A stretch of DNA of 6,596 nt from Hydrogenophaga sp. (lineage in GTDB: Bacteria; Pseudomonadota; Gammaproteobacteria; Burkholderiales; Burkholderiaceae_C), in contig JAUXXN010000477.1 of assembly GCA_030684755.1 (NCBI GenBank), forward strand, positions 1 through 6,596. The letters run 5' to 3'. Positions within the stretch are counted from its first letter, which is position 1; each line of letters begins with the position of its first letter. This document shows, in pieces, positions 1 to 6,007 of this stretch. Both the position numbers and the translations under genes were made by a program. The notes beneath the pieces were generated by a model. It worked only from the letters and a program-made list of their open reading frames with translations. It did not search any database and was not told the DNA's origin.

Positions 1-1059
1 GGGTTTTTCCGGGTCGTTCGGGATGGCATTTTTGTTGATGGTCATGTGGGCGCTGCCCAACACGGCTTCGGCTTCTTTGCCGGTGATGCCTTTGGCGCGC
101 AGGTCTACCAACATGACGTGGCTTTCGGAACGGCCACTGACGATGCGCAGGCCGCGCTCGGTCAGGGTTTCGGCAACGATGCGGGCGTTGGTCAACACCT
201 GTTGTTGGTAGGCCTTGAATTCGGGCGCCAGCGCTTCTTTAAAAGCCACGGCTTTTGCCGCGATCACGTGCATCAGCGGGCCACCTTGCAGGCCGGGGAA
301 GATGGCGCTGTTGATGGCTTTTTCATGCTGGCTCTTCATCAAGATGATGCCGCCGCGTGGGCCGCGCAGACTTTTGTGGGTGGTGCTGGTCACCACGTCG
401 GCAAACGGCACCGGGTTGGGGTACACGCCAGCGGCAATCAGGCCGGCGTAATGCGCCATGTCCACCATGAAGATGGCGCCCACGTCTTTGGCAACTTTGG
501 CGAAGCGCTCAAAGTCGATGCGCAGGCTGTAGGCCGATGCGCCAGCGATGATGAGTTTGGGCTTGGATTCGTGGGCTTTGCGCTCCATGGCGTCGTAGTC
601 AATCGCTTCGTTGGCGTCAAGGCCGTAGCTGACCACGTTGAACCACTTGCCGCTCATGTTCAGCGGCATGCCGTGGGTGAGGTGGCCACCTTCGGCCAGG
701 CTCATGCCCATGATGGTGTCGCCTGGTTTCAAGAACGCCAGAAAAACGGCTTCGTTGGCCGAGGCACCGCAGTGGGGTTGCACGTTGGCAGCGTCGGCGC
801 CAAAAATTTGCTTGACGCGGTCAATGGCCAGCTGTTCGGCGATGTCGACAAATTCGCAGCCGCCGTAGTAGCGCTTGCCGGGGTAGCCTTCTGCATATTT
901 GTTGGTGAGCTGGGTGCCTTGCGCAGCCATGACGGCGGGCGTCGCGTAGTTTTCGCTGGCGATCAGCTCAATGTGGTGTTCTTGGCGGGCGTTTTCCTGC
1001 TGGATCGCGGCGAACAGTTCGGGGTCGGTTTGTTCAATGAGTATGTTGCGGTCGTACAT
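1..1059 (-). CDS. glyA: Serine hydroxymethyltransferase, 3' end cut off by the window
   Basis: GlyA is a cytosolic PLP enzyme that interconverts serine + THF and glycine + 5,10-methylene-THF, the main source of one-carbon units. The reading frame runs from ATG at 1059 to the left edge: 353 residues are visible of about 415 usual. The numbering matches E. coli GlyA exactly. Visible residues include Y55 and Y65 in the '[17 protein letters not shown]' block, D200 and H203 in 'VDMAHYAG', and the Schiff-base lysine K229 in '[13 protein letters not shown]'. The C-terminal part with the carboxylate-binding Arg (E. coli R363) lies outside the window. The start is supported by an AGGA 8 bases upstream (1071-1068). 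An oddity is the PLP phosphate loop, which reads H-C-G-A-S at 96-100 where most SHMTs have H-S-G-(S/A)-Q. Expression is probably controlled by the ZTP riboswitch in the leader. Identity is near certain. Confidence 0.97.
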   Translation of the reverse strand, partial: MYDRNILIEQTDPELFAAIQQENARQEHHIELIASENYATPAVMAAQGTQLTNKYAEGYPGKRYYGGCEFVDIAEQLAIDRVKQIFGADAANVQPHCGASANEAVFLAFLKPGDTIMGMSLAEGGHLTHGMPLNMSGKWFNVVSYGLDANEAIDYDAMERKAHESKPKLIIAGASAYSLRIDFERFAKVAKDVGAIFMVDMAHYAGLIAAGVYPNPVPFADVVTSTTHKSLRGPRGGIILMKSQHEKAINSAIFPGLQGGPLMHVIAAKAVAFKEALAPEFKAYQQQVLTNARIVAETLTERGLRIVSGRSESHVMLVDLRAKGITGKEAEAVLGSAHMTINKNAIPNDPEKP

Positions 1060-1062
1060 ATT

Positions 1063-1112
1063 GGCAGTCCTAGTGACGTGGAACCCTGCGCGGTGGTGAT
1101 AAAGACAGGGGC
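1063..1112 (-). promoter_or_regulatory. Riboswitch expression platform and glyA ribosome binding site
   Basis: The glyA Shine-Dalgarno region reads AGGACTGCC (1071-1063). GGCAG-CC-CCT (1116-1107), which overlaps the last bases of aptamer helix P3, can pair with it: GGCAG with CTGCC and CCT with AGG. A competing hairpin uses CCCTG (1110-1106) with CAGGG (1088-1084) and would leave the ribosome binding site free. No U-run follows either hairpin, so translational rather than transcriptional control is inferred. Ligand binding locks GGC into P3 and should favour the open state, an ON switch. The pairings are seen in the sequence; the mechanism is inference. Confidence 0.55.
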
Positions 1113-1280
1113 TGCCCAGGCGAACGGCTGAACGCCCGTGGGGCGGTGTGCCTTGGGGCGGTACGCTTCCCAGTGGTTATCTCTGCCGCCTCTTCATCCA
1201 GGGGCAGGGGGGCCACGTCAGCGCTTAAAAACCTGGGTGTTTGCCTGCAGGGTTTCGCGCCTATCGCCAGTTGCGTACTG
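1113..1280 (-). promoter_or_regulatory. ZTP (pfl-motif) riboswitch aptamer in the glyA leader
   Basis: Read on the minus strand, the conserved parts of the ZTP/ZMP-sensing aptamer occur in order. P1 is GTACGC (1278-1273) pairing perfectly with GCGTAC (1166-1161). Inside it lies the conserved AACTGGCG (1272-1265). P2 is GTGG (1216-1213) with CCAC (1176-1173), followed by GGGAAGC leading into P1. After a 32-base linker comes GCCGTTCGCCTGGGCA (1128-1113). There GCC/GGC (1128-1126 / 1116-1114) forms P3, and CGCC (1122-1119) can pair with GGCG (1268-1265) as the pseudoknot typical of this class. The class is known to control glyA, purH, folD and other one-carbon genes, which fits the position 54 bases before the glyA ATG. 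An unusual feature is a 48-base insert between CTGGCG and P2, plus an enlarged P2 loop. Recognition is by eye, without a covariance model. Confidence 0.86.
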
Positions 1281-1298
1281 TGCTAGTTTAGCTGAGCG

Positions 1299-1329
1299 AC
1301 CAACACCCAGTGGCACGCTGGGGGTTGGT
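1299..1329. repeat. Strong inverted repeat between transglycosylase and glyA leader
   Basis: ACCAACACCCAG (1299-1310) and CTGGGGGTTGGT (1318-1329) match as inverted arms at 11 of 12 positions around a 7-base loop. There is no convincing T-run on either side. It could be a U-poor terminator or RNA 3'-end stabiliser for the transglycosylase transcript. It lies about 20 bases upstream of the aptamer, so it could also overlap the glyA promoter region. The hairpin is certain, its role unknown. Confidence 0.5.
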
Positions 1330-1335
1330 TTCAGC

Positions 1336-1377
1336 GGGTTGGGCAACCCTTTGACATGCTAATGAGCATGCTGTCAA
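1336..1377. repeat. Two further inverted repeats just after the transglycosylase stop
   Basis: GGGTT/AACCC (1336-1340 / 1345-1349, 4-base loop) is followed by TTGACATGCT (1351-1360) facing AGCATGCTGTCAA (1365-1377). The second pair forms TTGACA/TGTCAA and TGCT/AGCA stems with a 3-base bulge and an AATG loop. The latter starts only 8 bases beyond the transglycosylase stop codon. No T-run follows either repeat. They may protect the mRNA 3' end or bind a regulator. A TTGACA hexamer occurs on both strands, but no -10 element stands at a normal distance. Confidence 0.4.
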
Positions 1378-1384
1378 GAACCCA

Positions 1385-2293
1385 TCAGGACTTTGCCAGC
1401 GTTTCGTTGGGCGTTGTGATGGAGGGGGTGGTGACCTCGGCTTCCAATTCGTCTTGGGGCTTTGTTGTCGGATTCACAGGTTGAGTAGGTGCCATCACGG
1501 GAATGGCACGCGGGGCAGGGGTGTAGATAGGGATGTGCTTGCCCAGCGCCACGCTTTGAATGCGCATGTGTTCGGCCATGACTTTGTCGATGTACGAACG
1601 GCCATCAGTGCTGACCGCGCCGACGTACAGCCGAAGTCCGCCTTCAATGGAGCCCGCCCGTTTGATGCATTCTTGCAACACCCGCACACCAACCCGCAGG
1701 TTGGAAACCGGATCAAACGCAGCCAGTTGACCGCCAAAATCTTCGTATTTGTCGGTGTGCACGCGGGTCATCACTTGCATCAGGCCTTGTGCGCCAACAG
1801 GGCTCTGGGCAAAGGGGTTAAAACGCGACTCAATGGCCATGACAGCCAAGATCAGTGTGGGGTCCAGACGGGTTTTTTGGCCGATTTCAAAAGCTTCGGC
1901 CACCAGCACGCTCAAGGGCTCGGGCGCCACACGGTATTTGCGGCTGAGCCAGAAGGCCACGTTGGCCTGTTCTTTGGGCAGCGCTTTGGGCTCGGCTGCG
2001 GTGACCCGGTCGATGGCGGTGGGTTCTGTCACGTAAATCAAGGCGTCTGAATCTGCCAGACTCACCGCTTCTTGGCGTTGCAACAGCCAGCCCAGCAAAT
2101 GCTGTTCGGCGCTGGTACGCAGGTCGGCTCGCATGCTCAAAACAAGCAAGGCAACGGTCAATGTGGTGCCTACGAGGGCGATTCCACTGTGGGTGATGTC
2201 AAAAATACCTCGGTAGATATCGCCGAGGGTGGTGTTTAAAGAAGCCAGTGCACGGGGTGTGCTTTTCTCTGGCGTGGGCATTTTCGCGGTCAT
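1385..2293 (-). CDS. Membrane-anchored SLT-domain lytic transglycosylase
   Basis: This is a predicted peptidoglycan lytic transglycosylase, cleaving the MurNAc-GlcNAc bond in the periplasm. From ATG at 2293 the protein has 302 residues. One hydrophobic segment near residues 37-54 ('GIALVGTTLTVALLVLSM') probably anchors the N-terminus in the inner membrane. The SLT domain covers about 134-250, with the catalytic Glu at E155 in 'AVMAIESRFNP' and the GLMQV motif at 170-174. The usual AYNAG motif is replaced by 'LYVGAV' (223-228). The last ~45 residues are Pro/Thr-rich and likely disordered. This start has AAAGGA (2307-2302) 8 bases upstream. An in-frame ATG at 2356 would add 21 residues, but it lies in a hairpin and lacks a good ribosome binding site. 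The gene is upstream of and co-directional with glyA but separated from it by hairpins and a riboswitch. The exact subfamily is not assigned. Confidence 0.88.
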   Translation of the reverse strand: MTAKMPTPEKSTPRALASLNTTLGDIYRGIFDITHSGIALVGTTLTVALLVLSMRADLRTSAEQHLLGWLLQRQEAVSLADSDALIYVTEPTAIDRVTAAEPKALPKEQANVAFWLSRKYRVAPEPLSVLVAEAFEIGQKTRLDPTLILAVMAIESRFNPFAQSPVGAQGLMQVMTRVHTDKYEDFGGQLAAFDPVSNLRVGVRVLQECIKRAGSIEGGLRLYVGAVSTDGRSYIDKVMAEHMRIQSVALGKHIPIYTPAPRAIPVMAPTQPVNPTTKPQDELEAEVTTPSITTPNETLAKS

Positions 2294-2347
2294 GTTGTCG
2301 GTCCTTTCTGTGCCGGTCTTTCTGTTTGGGTCAGATCGGCTGGATTG

Positions 2348-2369
2348 GGTCGCCATCGATGGCGCGACC
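2348..2369. repeat. Palindrome in the transglycosylase mRNA leader
   Basis: The perfect 12-base palindrome GCCATCGATGGC (2352-2363) is nested inside GGTCGC (2348-2353) / GCGACC (2364-2369). In the minus-strand mRNA this folds the alternative upstream ATG (2356) into a stem. It therefore argues for the start at 2293. Confidence 0.45.
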
Positions 2370-2442
2370 TTGTGGGTCTTGCGTTCGAATTAGCCGGGGT
2401 CGGCAGCGGGTCGGGTTTACCCTGAATGGGCAAAACGGGCGA

Positions 2443-2471
2443 ATAGTAGGGGGATAATAATATCAAGTCAA
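2443..2471 (-). promoter_or_regulatory. Sigma70-type promoter for the transglycosylase gene
   Basis: On the minus strand TTGACT (2471-2466; 5 of 6 matches to the -35 consensus) is followed after exactly 17 bases by TACTAT (2448-2443; 4 of 6 to the -10 consensus). It sits in a distinctly AT-rich stretch of otherwise GC-rich DNA. Transcription would start near 2436 and leave a leader of about 140 bases before the ATG at 2293. The spacer contains GATA/TATC half sites, a possible operator. Confidence 0.6.
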
Positions 2472-2606
2472 TGTTATGAATAAATTCTATAGATTGAATT
2501 TGGTATATAGAAATGGACGCTGGCTTTTTGCACGCACTTTCCTAGCAGGAACTTCAGCGCTACCAAGGCCTTCAGGCGTGTATTTTCCAAATGACCGTTT
2601 GTCGGT

Positions 2607-2635
2607 AAAAAACCACCCTTTGTGATCAGGGGTGG
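2607..2635 (-). terminator. Intrinsic terminator for leftward transcription
   Basis: Read on the minus strand, CCACCC (2635-2630) and GGGTGG (2618-2613) form a 6-bp GC-rich stem directly followed by six T (2612-2607). It lies upstream of the transglycosylase promoter, so it would insulate that promoter from leftward transcripts. No convincing gene is visible on the minus strand between here and 3198, which leaves its source transcript unknown. Confidence 0.6.
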
Positions 2636-2734
2636 ATGTTTCTCTGTCTGAATGGAGCCATGCGCCGTGATTTAAAAATTTCATGGTGCGCTTTGGTTTG
2701 TGCTCTTGCAGCGGTGTGCCATGGGGTGTAACCT

Positions 2735-2919
2735 GCAATTGCCTGTCATTGCGACAGGCATTGGCTGGCACCATGGTTCGTCCGTATGCCAGCCCCCAAC
2801 GGGGGTAATCTTTTGCTCCCTGGCCGGAGAGACATATTCCTCTTTCCGCCAAAACCGACGGCAAGAGCGTTTTGCTCGCCGTCAACCCCGGTGGCTCACT
2901 CCACCGGGGTTTCTTTTTT
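2735..2919 (+). ncRNA. Candidate structured RNA: hairpin array ending in a terminator
   Basis: Successive stable hairpins fill this stretch. The first is CAAT-GCCTGTC/GACAGGC-ATTG (2736-2763, one bulged T). Next is GGCTGGCA/TGCCAGCC (2763-2794, perfect 8 bp), overlapping CCCCC/GGGGG (2793-2805), with which it competes. Then come GGC-GGAGAGA/TCTTTCC-GCC (2822-2850) and GACGGC-GAGC/GCTC-GCCGTC (2857-2883). The last hairpin is the intrinsic terminator at 2884-2919. The third hairpin has a G-U pair (2829/2844) that would be an A-C mismatch in the opposite strand, which favours the plus strand. No known RNA family was recognised, and no promoter or 5' end was found, so the left boundary is only where structure begins. 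It could be a small RNA or an attenuated leader of the DUF349 gene. Confidence 0.42.
2884..2919 (+). terminator. Strong rightward intrinsic terminator
   Basis: The stem AACCCCGGTGG (2884-2894) / CCACCGGGGTT (2901-2911) has 11 perfect pairs and a 6-base loop CTCACT. It is followed by a T-rich tract, TTTCTTTTTT (2910-2919). There is no equivalent T-run on the opposite strand, so it acts rightward. It lies 280 bases upstream of the DUF349 start with no coding gene before it. Confidence 0.85.
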
Positions 2920-3198
2920 GGGGATTCCCCTCTCAGGTCGAGATGCTGACTCAGAAGCAACGGAAGTTTGCGGTCAACGTCAACCACTGCTGTACGGGTG
3001 GCTTTGTCCTCGTACCAGTTCTTGCGACTCCACTGGCTGCGCCGAGCGGAGTGTTCTGCCCTGGGAGCTGTTTTCGCCCCGGGTGTGATCGCAAACACGT
3101 TCTTGGTTTCGGAGCAGCGTCAACACCGGCGACAATACACACATGAGCCACTCCGTTGGGGTGTGGCCCGCTGAATCTTCTGAAGTCCTTATTTACAT
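2920..3198. other. Gene-free stretch upstream of the DUF349 gene
   Basis: No coding region was supported here. A short palindrome GGGGATTCCCC lies at the left edge (2920-2930). GTCAAC occurs twice in direct tandem (2974-2985) and again near 3120. A promoter for the DUF349 gene is expected here, but only a weak candidate -10 (GACAAT, 3131-3136) without a good -35 was seen. Confidence 0.35.
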
Positions 3199-5937
3199 AT
3201 GTCGCTGTTTTCCCTGCGCAAGTCTTCGCCCCAGTCCATAGCCCCCGAAACTGCCGTGAACACGCCCGCCGCCCCCAAAGCTCCCGCAGCCCACCCGCTG
3301 GATGCCACAACCGGTGGCGCGTTTACCGCACCCACCTCAGGAGAGCGCGCGGCGCGCATCCGCGAATGGCTTGCCACCAGCCCCTCGCTGGAGCAGATGA
3401 ACGAGGTGTTCAAAGAGTTGTCACACCGCGACCGTGGTGCTGCCAAGCCACTGAAAGAAAAGCTGGACGAGCTCAAGCGACAGAAATCCCAAGAGCAGAT
3501 TGGCGTGGAATGGGCGCAAAAAGCCCAAGCGTTGCTCAACCATTCGCGCCTGAATTTGGCTGACGCCTTGGCATGGCAGCGCGATGCTGCGCGCGCCGGT
3601 GCACCTTTGTCACGCGAGCCTCTGGCCGCGTTAAAACTGGCCTTGGCCGAGCGTGTGAAAGCCATTGAAGACCTGCAACATCGGGTACAAGTGGAGCGTG
3701 AAGCCGCAGTGCTGATTGCCCAGCGTATCGAGGTGCTGTCCACCAAGCCTTGGCGCGAAGCCCAGCACAGCACCGAAACGCTGCGCGGCGACGTGTCCCA
3801 TTGGCAGCAGCAAGCCAGTGCCCTGATGCAAGACACCCAATGGCCCAGCGTCGAGGTGAAGTTCCCGCCCATGTTGGATGCCTCACGCAACCAGCTTCAG
3901 CTGGTGTGGGATGCGTTTGAAGCCGCCCTGAATCAGACAGTGGCTGCCGACGCGAATCCGCAAGCACCGTTGCCCGCCGTGCCTGTGTGGGCCGACGAAC
4001 TGCGCGCTGCCCGTGGCATGGACGCTGCTGTACCGGCTGAAAAGGCCGCGCACGATGCCCAGGCTGCCCAAGATAAGCGGGCCCGCGTGGCTGCTGAACT
4101 GGACAAGGCACTGACGGTGCTGGAGCGCGAGTTGGCTGAAGGCCACGGCAAAGGCACGCCCAAGGCTGCGGCCGATGTGCGCGCTGTGCTCAAGGCCCAA
4201 GGACGCTTGCTGAATGCCGAACAAGAGGCGCGCGCGCATGCTGCGCTGTCACAAGCCGGTGAGCTTGAAGGTTGGCAGCGTTGGCGTGCTGACCAGTTGC
4301 GTGAAGAGCTGGTGGCCAAGGCCGAGTCGCTGTTGCAAGCCCCCGAAGGGCAACGCATGGGGGGCCGCAAAATGCAGGAAACCCTGCGCGGTTTGCGCGA
4401 CCAGTGGAAAACCACCGACCAGGGCGGCCAGCCCAACCAAGCGCTGTGGAAGCGCTTTGACGAAGCCTGCACCGAAGCCCACAAAGTGGTTGAAACTTGG
4501 CTGGCCCAGGTGCGCCAGCAGGCCGATGCCCACAAGGCCCAGCGTCTGTCCATCATTGAAGAAATCAAGGCTTGGACCGCAGCCCACGCCGACAGCACCG
4601 ACTGGAAAGTGCAAGTTCGCGCATTGCAGGTTTTCTCTGAACGCTGGCGTGAGGCGGGTCACTTGAGTGAAAAAGCCTTTGCCGATATCCAGCCGGTCTG
4701 GAAAGATGTCATGCACACAGCGCATGCCCGCTTGGAGGCGGCGCAAGCTGAGAGCACCGCACGCCGCCGAGTCCTGATTGAAGAGGCTGTCGCACTGGGT
4801 GCGGCGCCTATGTTGCGTATCGACGCTGTCAAGGCGCTTCAGCAGCGCTGGCAAGCCGAAGCCCACGCGGTTCCATTGGAGCGCAAGCACGAGCAAAAGC
4901 TTTGGGAAGCGTTCCGCCAGCCGATTGACGATGCCTTTGCGCGCAAGAGCACCGAGCGAGAAAAAGCCTCCGCCGCCCTGAATGAACACGACCAGCGTGT
5001 GCTGGACGCTTCGCGTGCGCTTGAAACGGCGAGCGCCACCGGCGATGCCCAGCAAATCCGTGTGGCCATGGCCGAGTTGGAGGCCGCTTTGGCTGGCCAG
5101 CCTGCGGCTGCGCCAGCAGCCAAAGCCACGACAGCCACCCAACCACAGGATCAGGCCGCAGCCGCTGCCCCCGAAACTCCTGTGGATGCTGCGCTTGCAA
5201 TTGAAGACGCAAGTCCTGAGCAACTTGTTGAGCCTGCTGTTACCGCAGCACCCGCTGTACAGCCCAAGAAACTGGTGGCTATGCGAGGTGACGACCGTCC
5301 AGGCATGAAAAAAGCCGAACCCGCCGGTCGCGATGGCCGCAGAAATGACCGTCCCGGTGACCGCCGTGACGGCGCACCCGGACGGCCCGACGCACGCGGT
5401 GGCCGCGATGCTCGGGGCCCCGGTGCAGCGCCCATGCGTGAGCAGCGCGATTGGCGCGAAGAACGCGAGCCCCGTGGTCCACGTTTGGGCGATGCCGCCT
5501 TCCGCGCGCAGCGCCAGGCCATTGAGTCGGCTCAGGCCAGCTTGCGCAAACTCGCCGCGCAGGCCCATGGCGAGGTGTTGACACAGTTGATGAGCGCTTG
5601 GGAACAGCGCGATGCGCAACTCATGCCCACGGTGCAAGCTTTGGGCCCGCGCCTGACGCCCGCACTGCGTGCCGCCTGGGTGGCTGCTGTGTCCAAGACG
5701 GCGGGTTCGCTGGCTGGCGAAACTTTGCTGCGTTTAGAAATGGCCGCCGAAGTGCCCACGCCTGCCGAACACCTGAGTGATCGCCGCATGATGCAGTTGC
5801 AGCTTTTGACCCGCCGCAACGCTGCCAGTCCTGCCGAGACTTGGGGCGAAGACGTGGCCAAGGTGCTCGCCAGCCCGTTCGATGCCGCAGTGGCACGCCG
5901 CTTGCAAAACGTGCTGAAGGCGATGCTCAAGCGCTGA
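3199..5937 (+). CDS. DUF349 domain protein with disordered Arg/Gly-rich segment
   Basis: This 912-residue protein, mostly helical and probably cytoplasmic, contains DUF349 helical repeats; the function of the family is not established. Repeats are seen at about 367-430 ('LRGLRDQWKTTDQ...LWKRFDEAC'), 451-514 ('FSERWREAGHL...VWKDV') and 526-588 ('LQQRWQAEA...LWEAFRQPIDDAF'), each with the W-K/R...G/A...LW pattern. Residues 70-350 are Ala/Glu/Gln/Arg-rich and look coiled-coil-like. An Ala/Pro-rich linker (about 635-690) leads to an Arg/Gly/Asp-rich segment (about 695-762), then a conserved helical C-terminal domain (about 765-912). No signal peptide or membrane segment is seen. ATG 3199 is the only standard start after the in-frame stop at 3181, yet no Shine-Dalgarno precedes it. 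The length is at the large end expected for Burkholderiales members. The family call is firm, the role unknown. Confidence 0.88.
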   Translation: MSLFSLRKSSPQSIAPETAVNTPAAPKAPAAHPLDATTGGAFTAPTSGERAARIREWLATSPSLEQMNEVFKELSHRDRGAAKPLKEKLDELKRQKSQEQIGVEWAQKAQALLNHSRLNLADALAWQRDAARAGAPLSREPLAALKLALAERVKAIEDLQHRVQVEREAAVLIAQRIEVLSTKPWREAQHSTETLRGDVSHWQQQASALMQDTQWPSVEVKFPPMLDASRNQLQLVWDAFEAALNQTVAADANPQAPLPAVPVWADELRAARGMDAAVPAEKAAHDAQAAQDKRARVAAELDKALTVLERELAEGHGKGTPKAAADVRAVLKAQGRLLNAEQEARAHAALSQAGELEGWQRWRADQLREELVAKAESLLQAPEGQRMGGRKMQETLRGLRDQWKTTDQGGQPNQALWKRFDEACTEAHKVVETWLAQVRQQADAHKAQRLSIIEEIKAWTAAHADSTDWKVQVRALQVFSERWREAGHLSEKAFADIQPVWKDVMHTAHARLEAAQAESTARRRVLIEEAVALGAAPMLRIDAVKALQQRWQAEAHAVPLERKHEQKLWEAFRQPIDDAFARKSTEREKASAALNEHDQRVLDASRALETASATGDAQQIRVAMAELEAALAGQPAAAPAAKATTATQPQDQAAAAAPETPVDAALAIEDASPEQLVEPAVTAAPAVQPKKLVAMRGDDRPGMKKAEPAGRDGRRNDRPGDRRDGAPGRPDARGGRDARGPGAAPMREQRDWREEREPRGPRLGDAAFRAQRQAIESAQASLRKLAAQAHGEVLTQLMSAWEQRDAQLMPTVQALGPRLTPALRAAWVAAVSKTAGSLAGETLLRLEMAAEVPTPAEHLSDRRMMQLQLLTRRNAASPAETWGEDVAKVLASPFDAAVARRLQNVLKAMLKR

Positions 5938-5943
5938 TGCGCG

Positions 5944-5968
5944 GCCCCGCCAAGTCCTAAGGTGGGGC
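5944..5968. terminator. Hairpin between convergent genes
   Basis: GCCCCGCC (5944-5951) and GGTGGGGC (5961-5968) form an 8-bp stem with one G-T pair and a 9-base loop, 6 bases after the DUF349 stop. The position between convergent genes suits a shared terminator. Neither side has a T-run, so it would be a weak or factor-assisted one. Confidence 0.45.
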
Positions 5969-6007
5969 TGTGGGGTAGCGGCTGGATGGTTGCTTGGCGG
6001 GCTGTCC

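Noticed and set aside
46..1131. Open frame of 361 codons on the plus strand
   Set aside because: It lies entirely antisense to glyA, whose identity is certain. It reflects GC-rich codon use, and the His/Gly/Val/Phe-rich product resembles no known family.
1285..1313. glyA promoter with -10 TAAACT (1290-1285, minus strand)
   Set aside because: The -10 would put the start almost exactly at the aptamer 5' end, which is attractive. However, no acceptable -35 lies at 16-18 bases, so it is not listed as a feature.
1060..1384. Glycine or THF riboswitch in the glyA leader
   Set aside because: Conserved motifs of those classes were not found, whereas the ZTP motifs are all present in order.
2700..2919. 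6S RNA, tmRNA, SRP RNA or RNase P RNA
   Set aside because: The fold is a series of separate local hairpins, not a 6S rod, and the conserved blocks of the other RNAs are absent.
2487..3098. Open frame of 203 codons on the minus strand in the gene-free region
   Set aside because: It starts with GTG without a ribosome binding site, runs through the leftward terminator at 2607-2635 and the whole hairpin array, and shows no domain. One stretch ('SRKNWYEDKATRTAVV') looks protein-like, so a homology search would be decisive.
2700..3146. Open frames on the plus strand (148 and 100 codons)
   Set aside because: They cross the strong rightward terminator at 2884-2919, lack ribosome binding sites and have no recognisable product.
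4249..5637. Open frame of 462 codons on the minus strand
   Set aside because: It is antisense to the DUF349 gene, has no recognisable domain and is explained by codon bias of the real gene.
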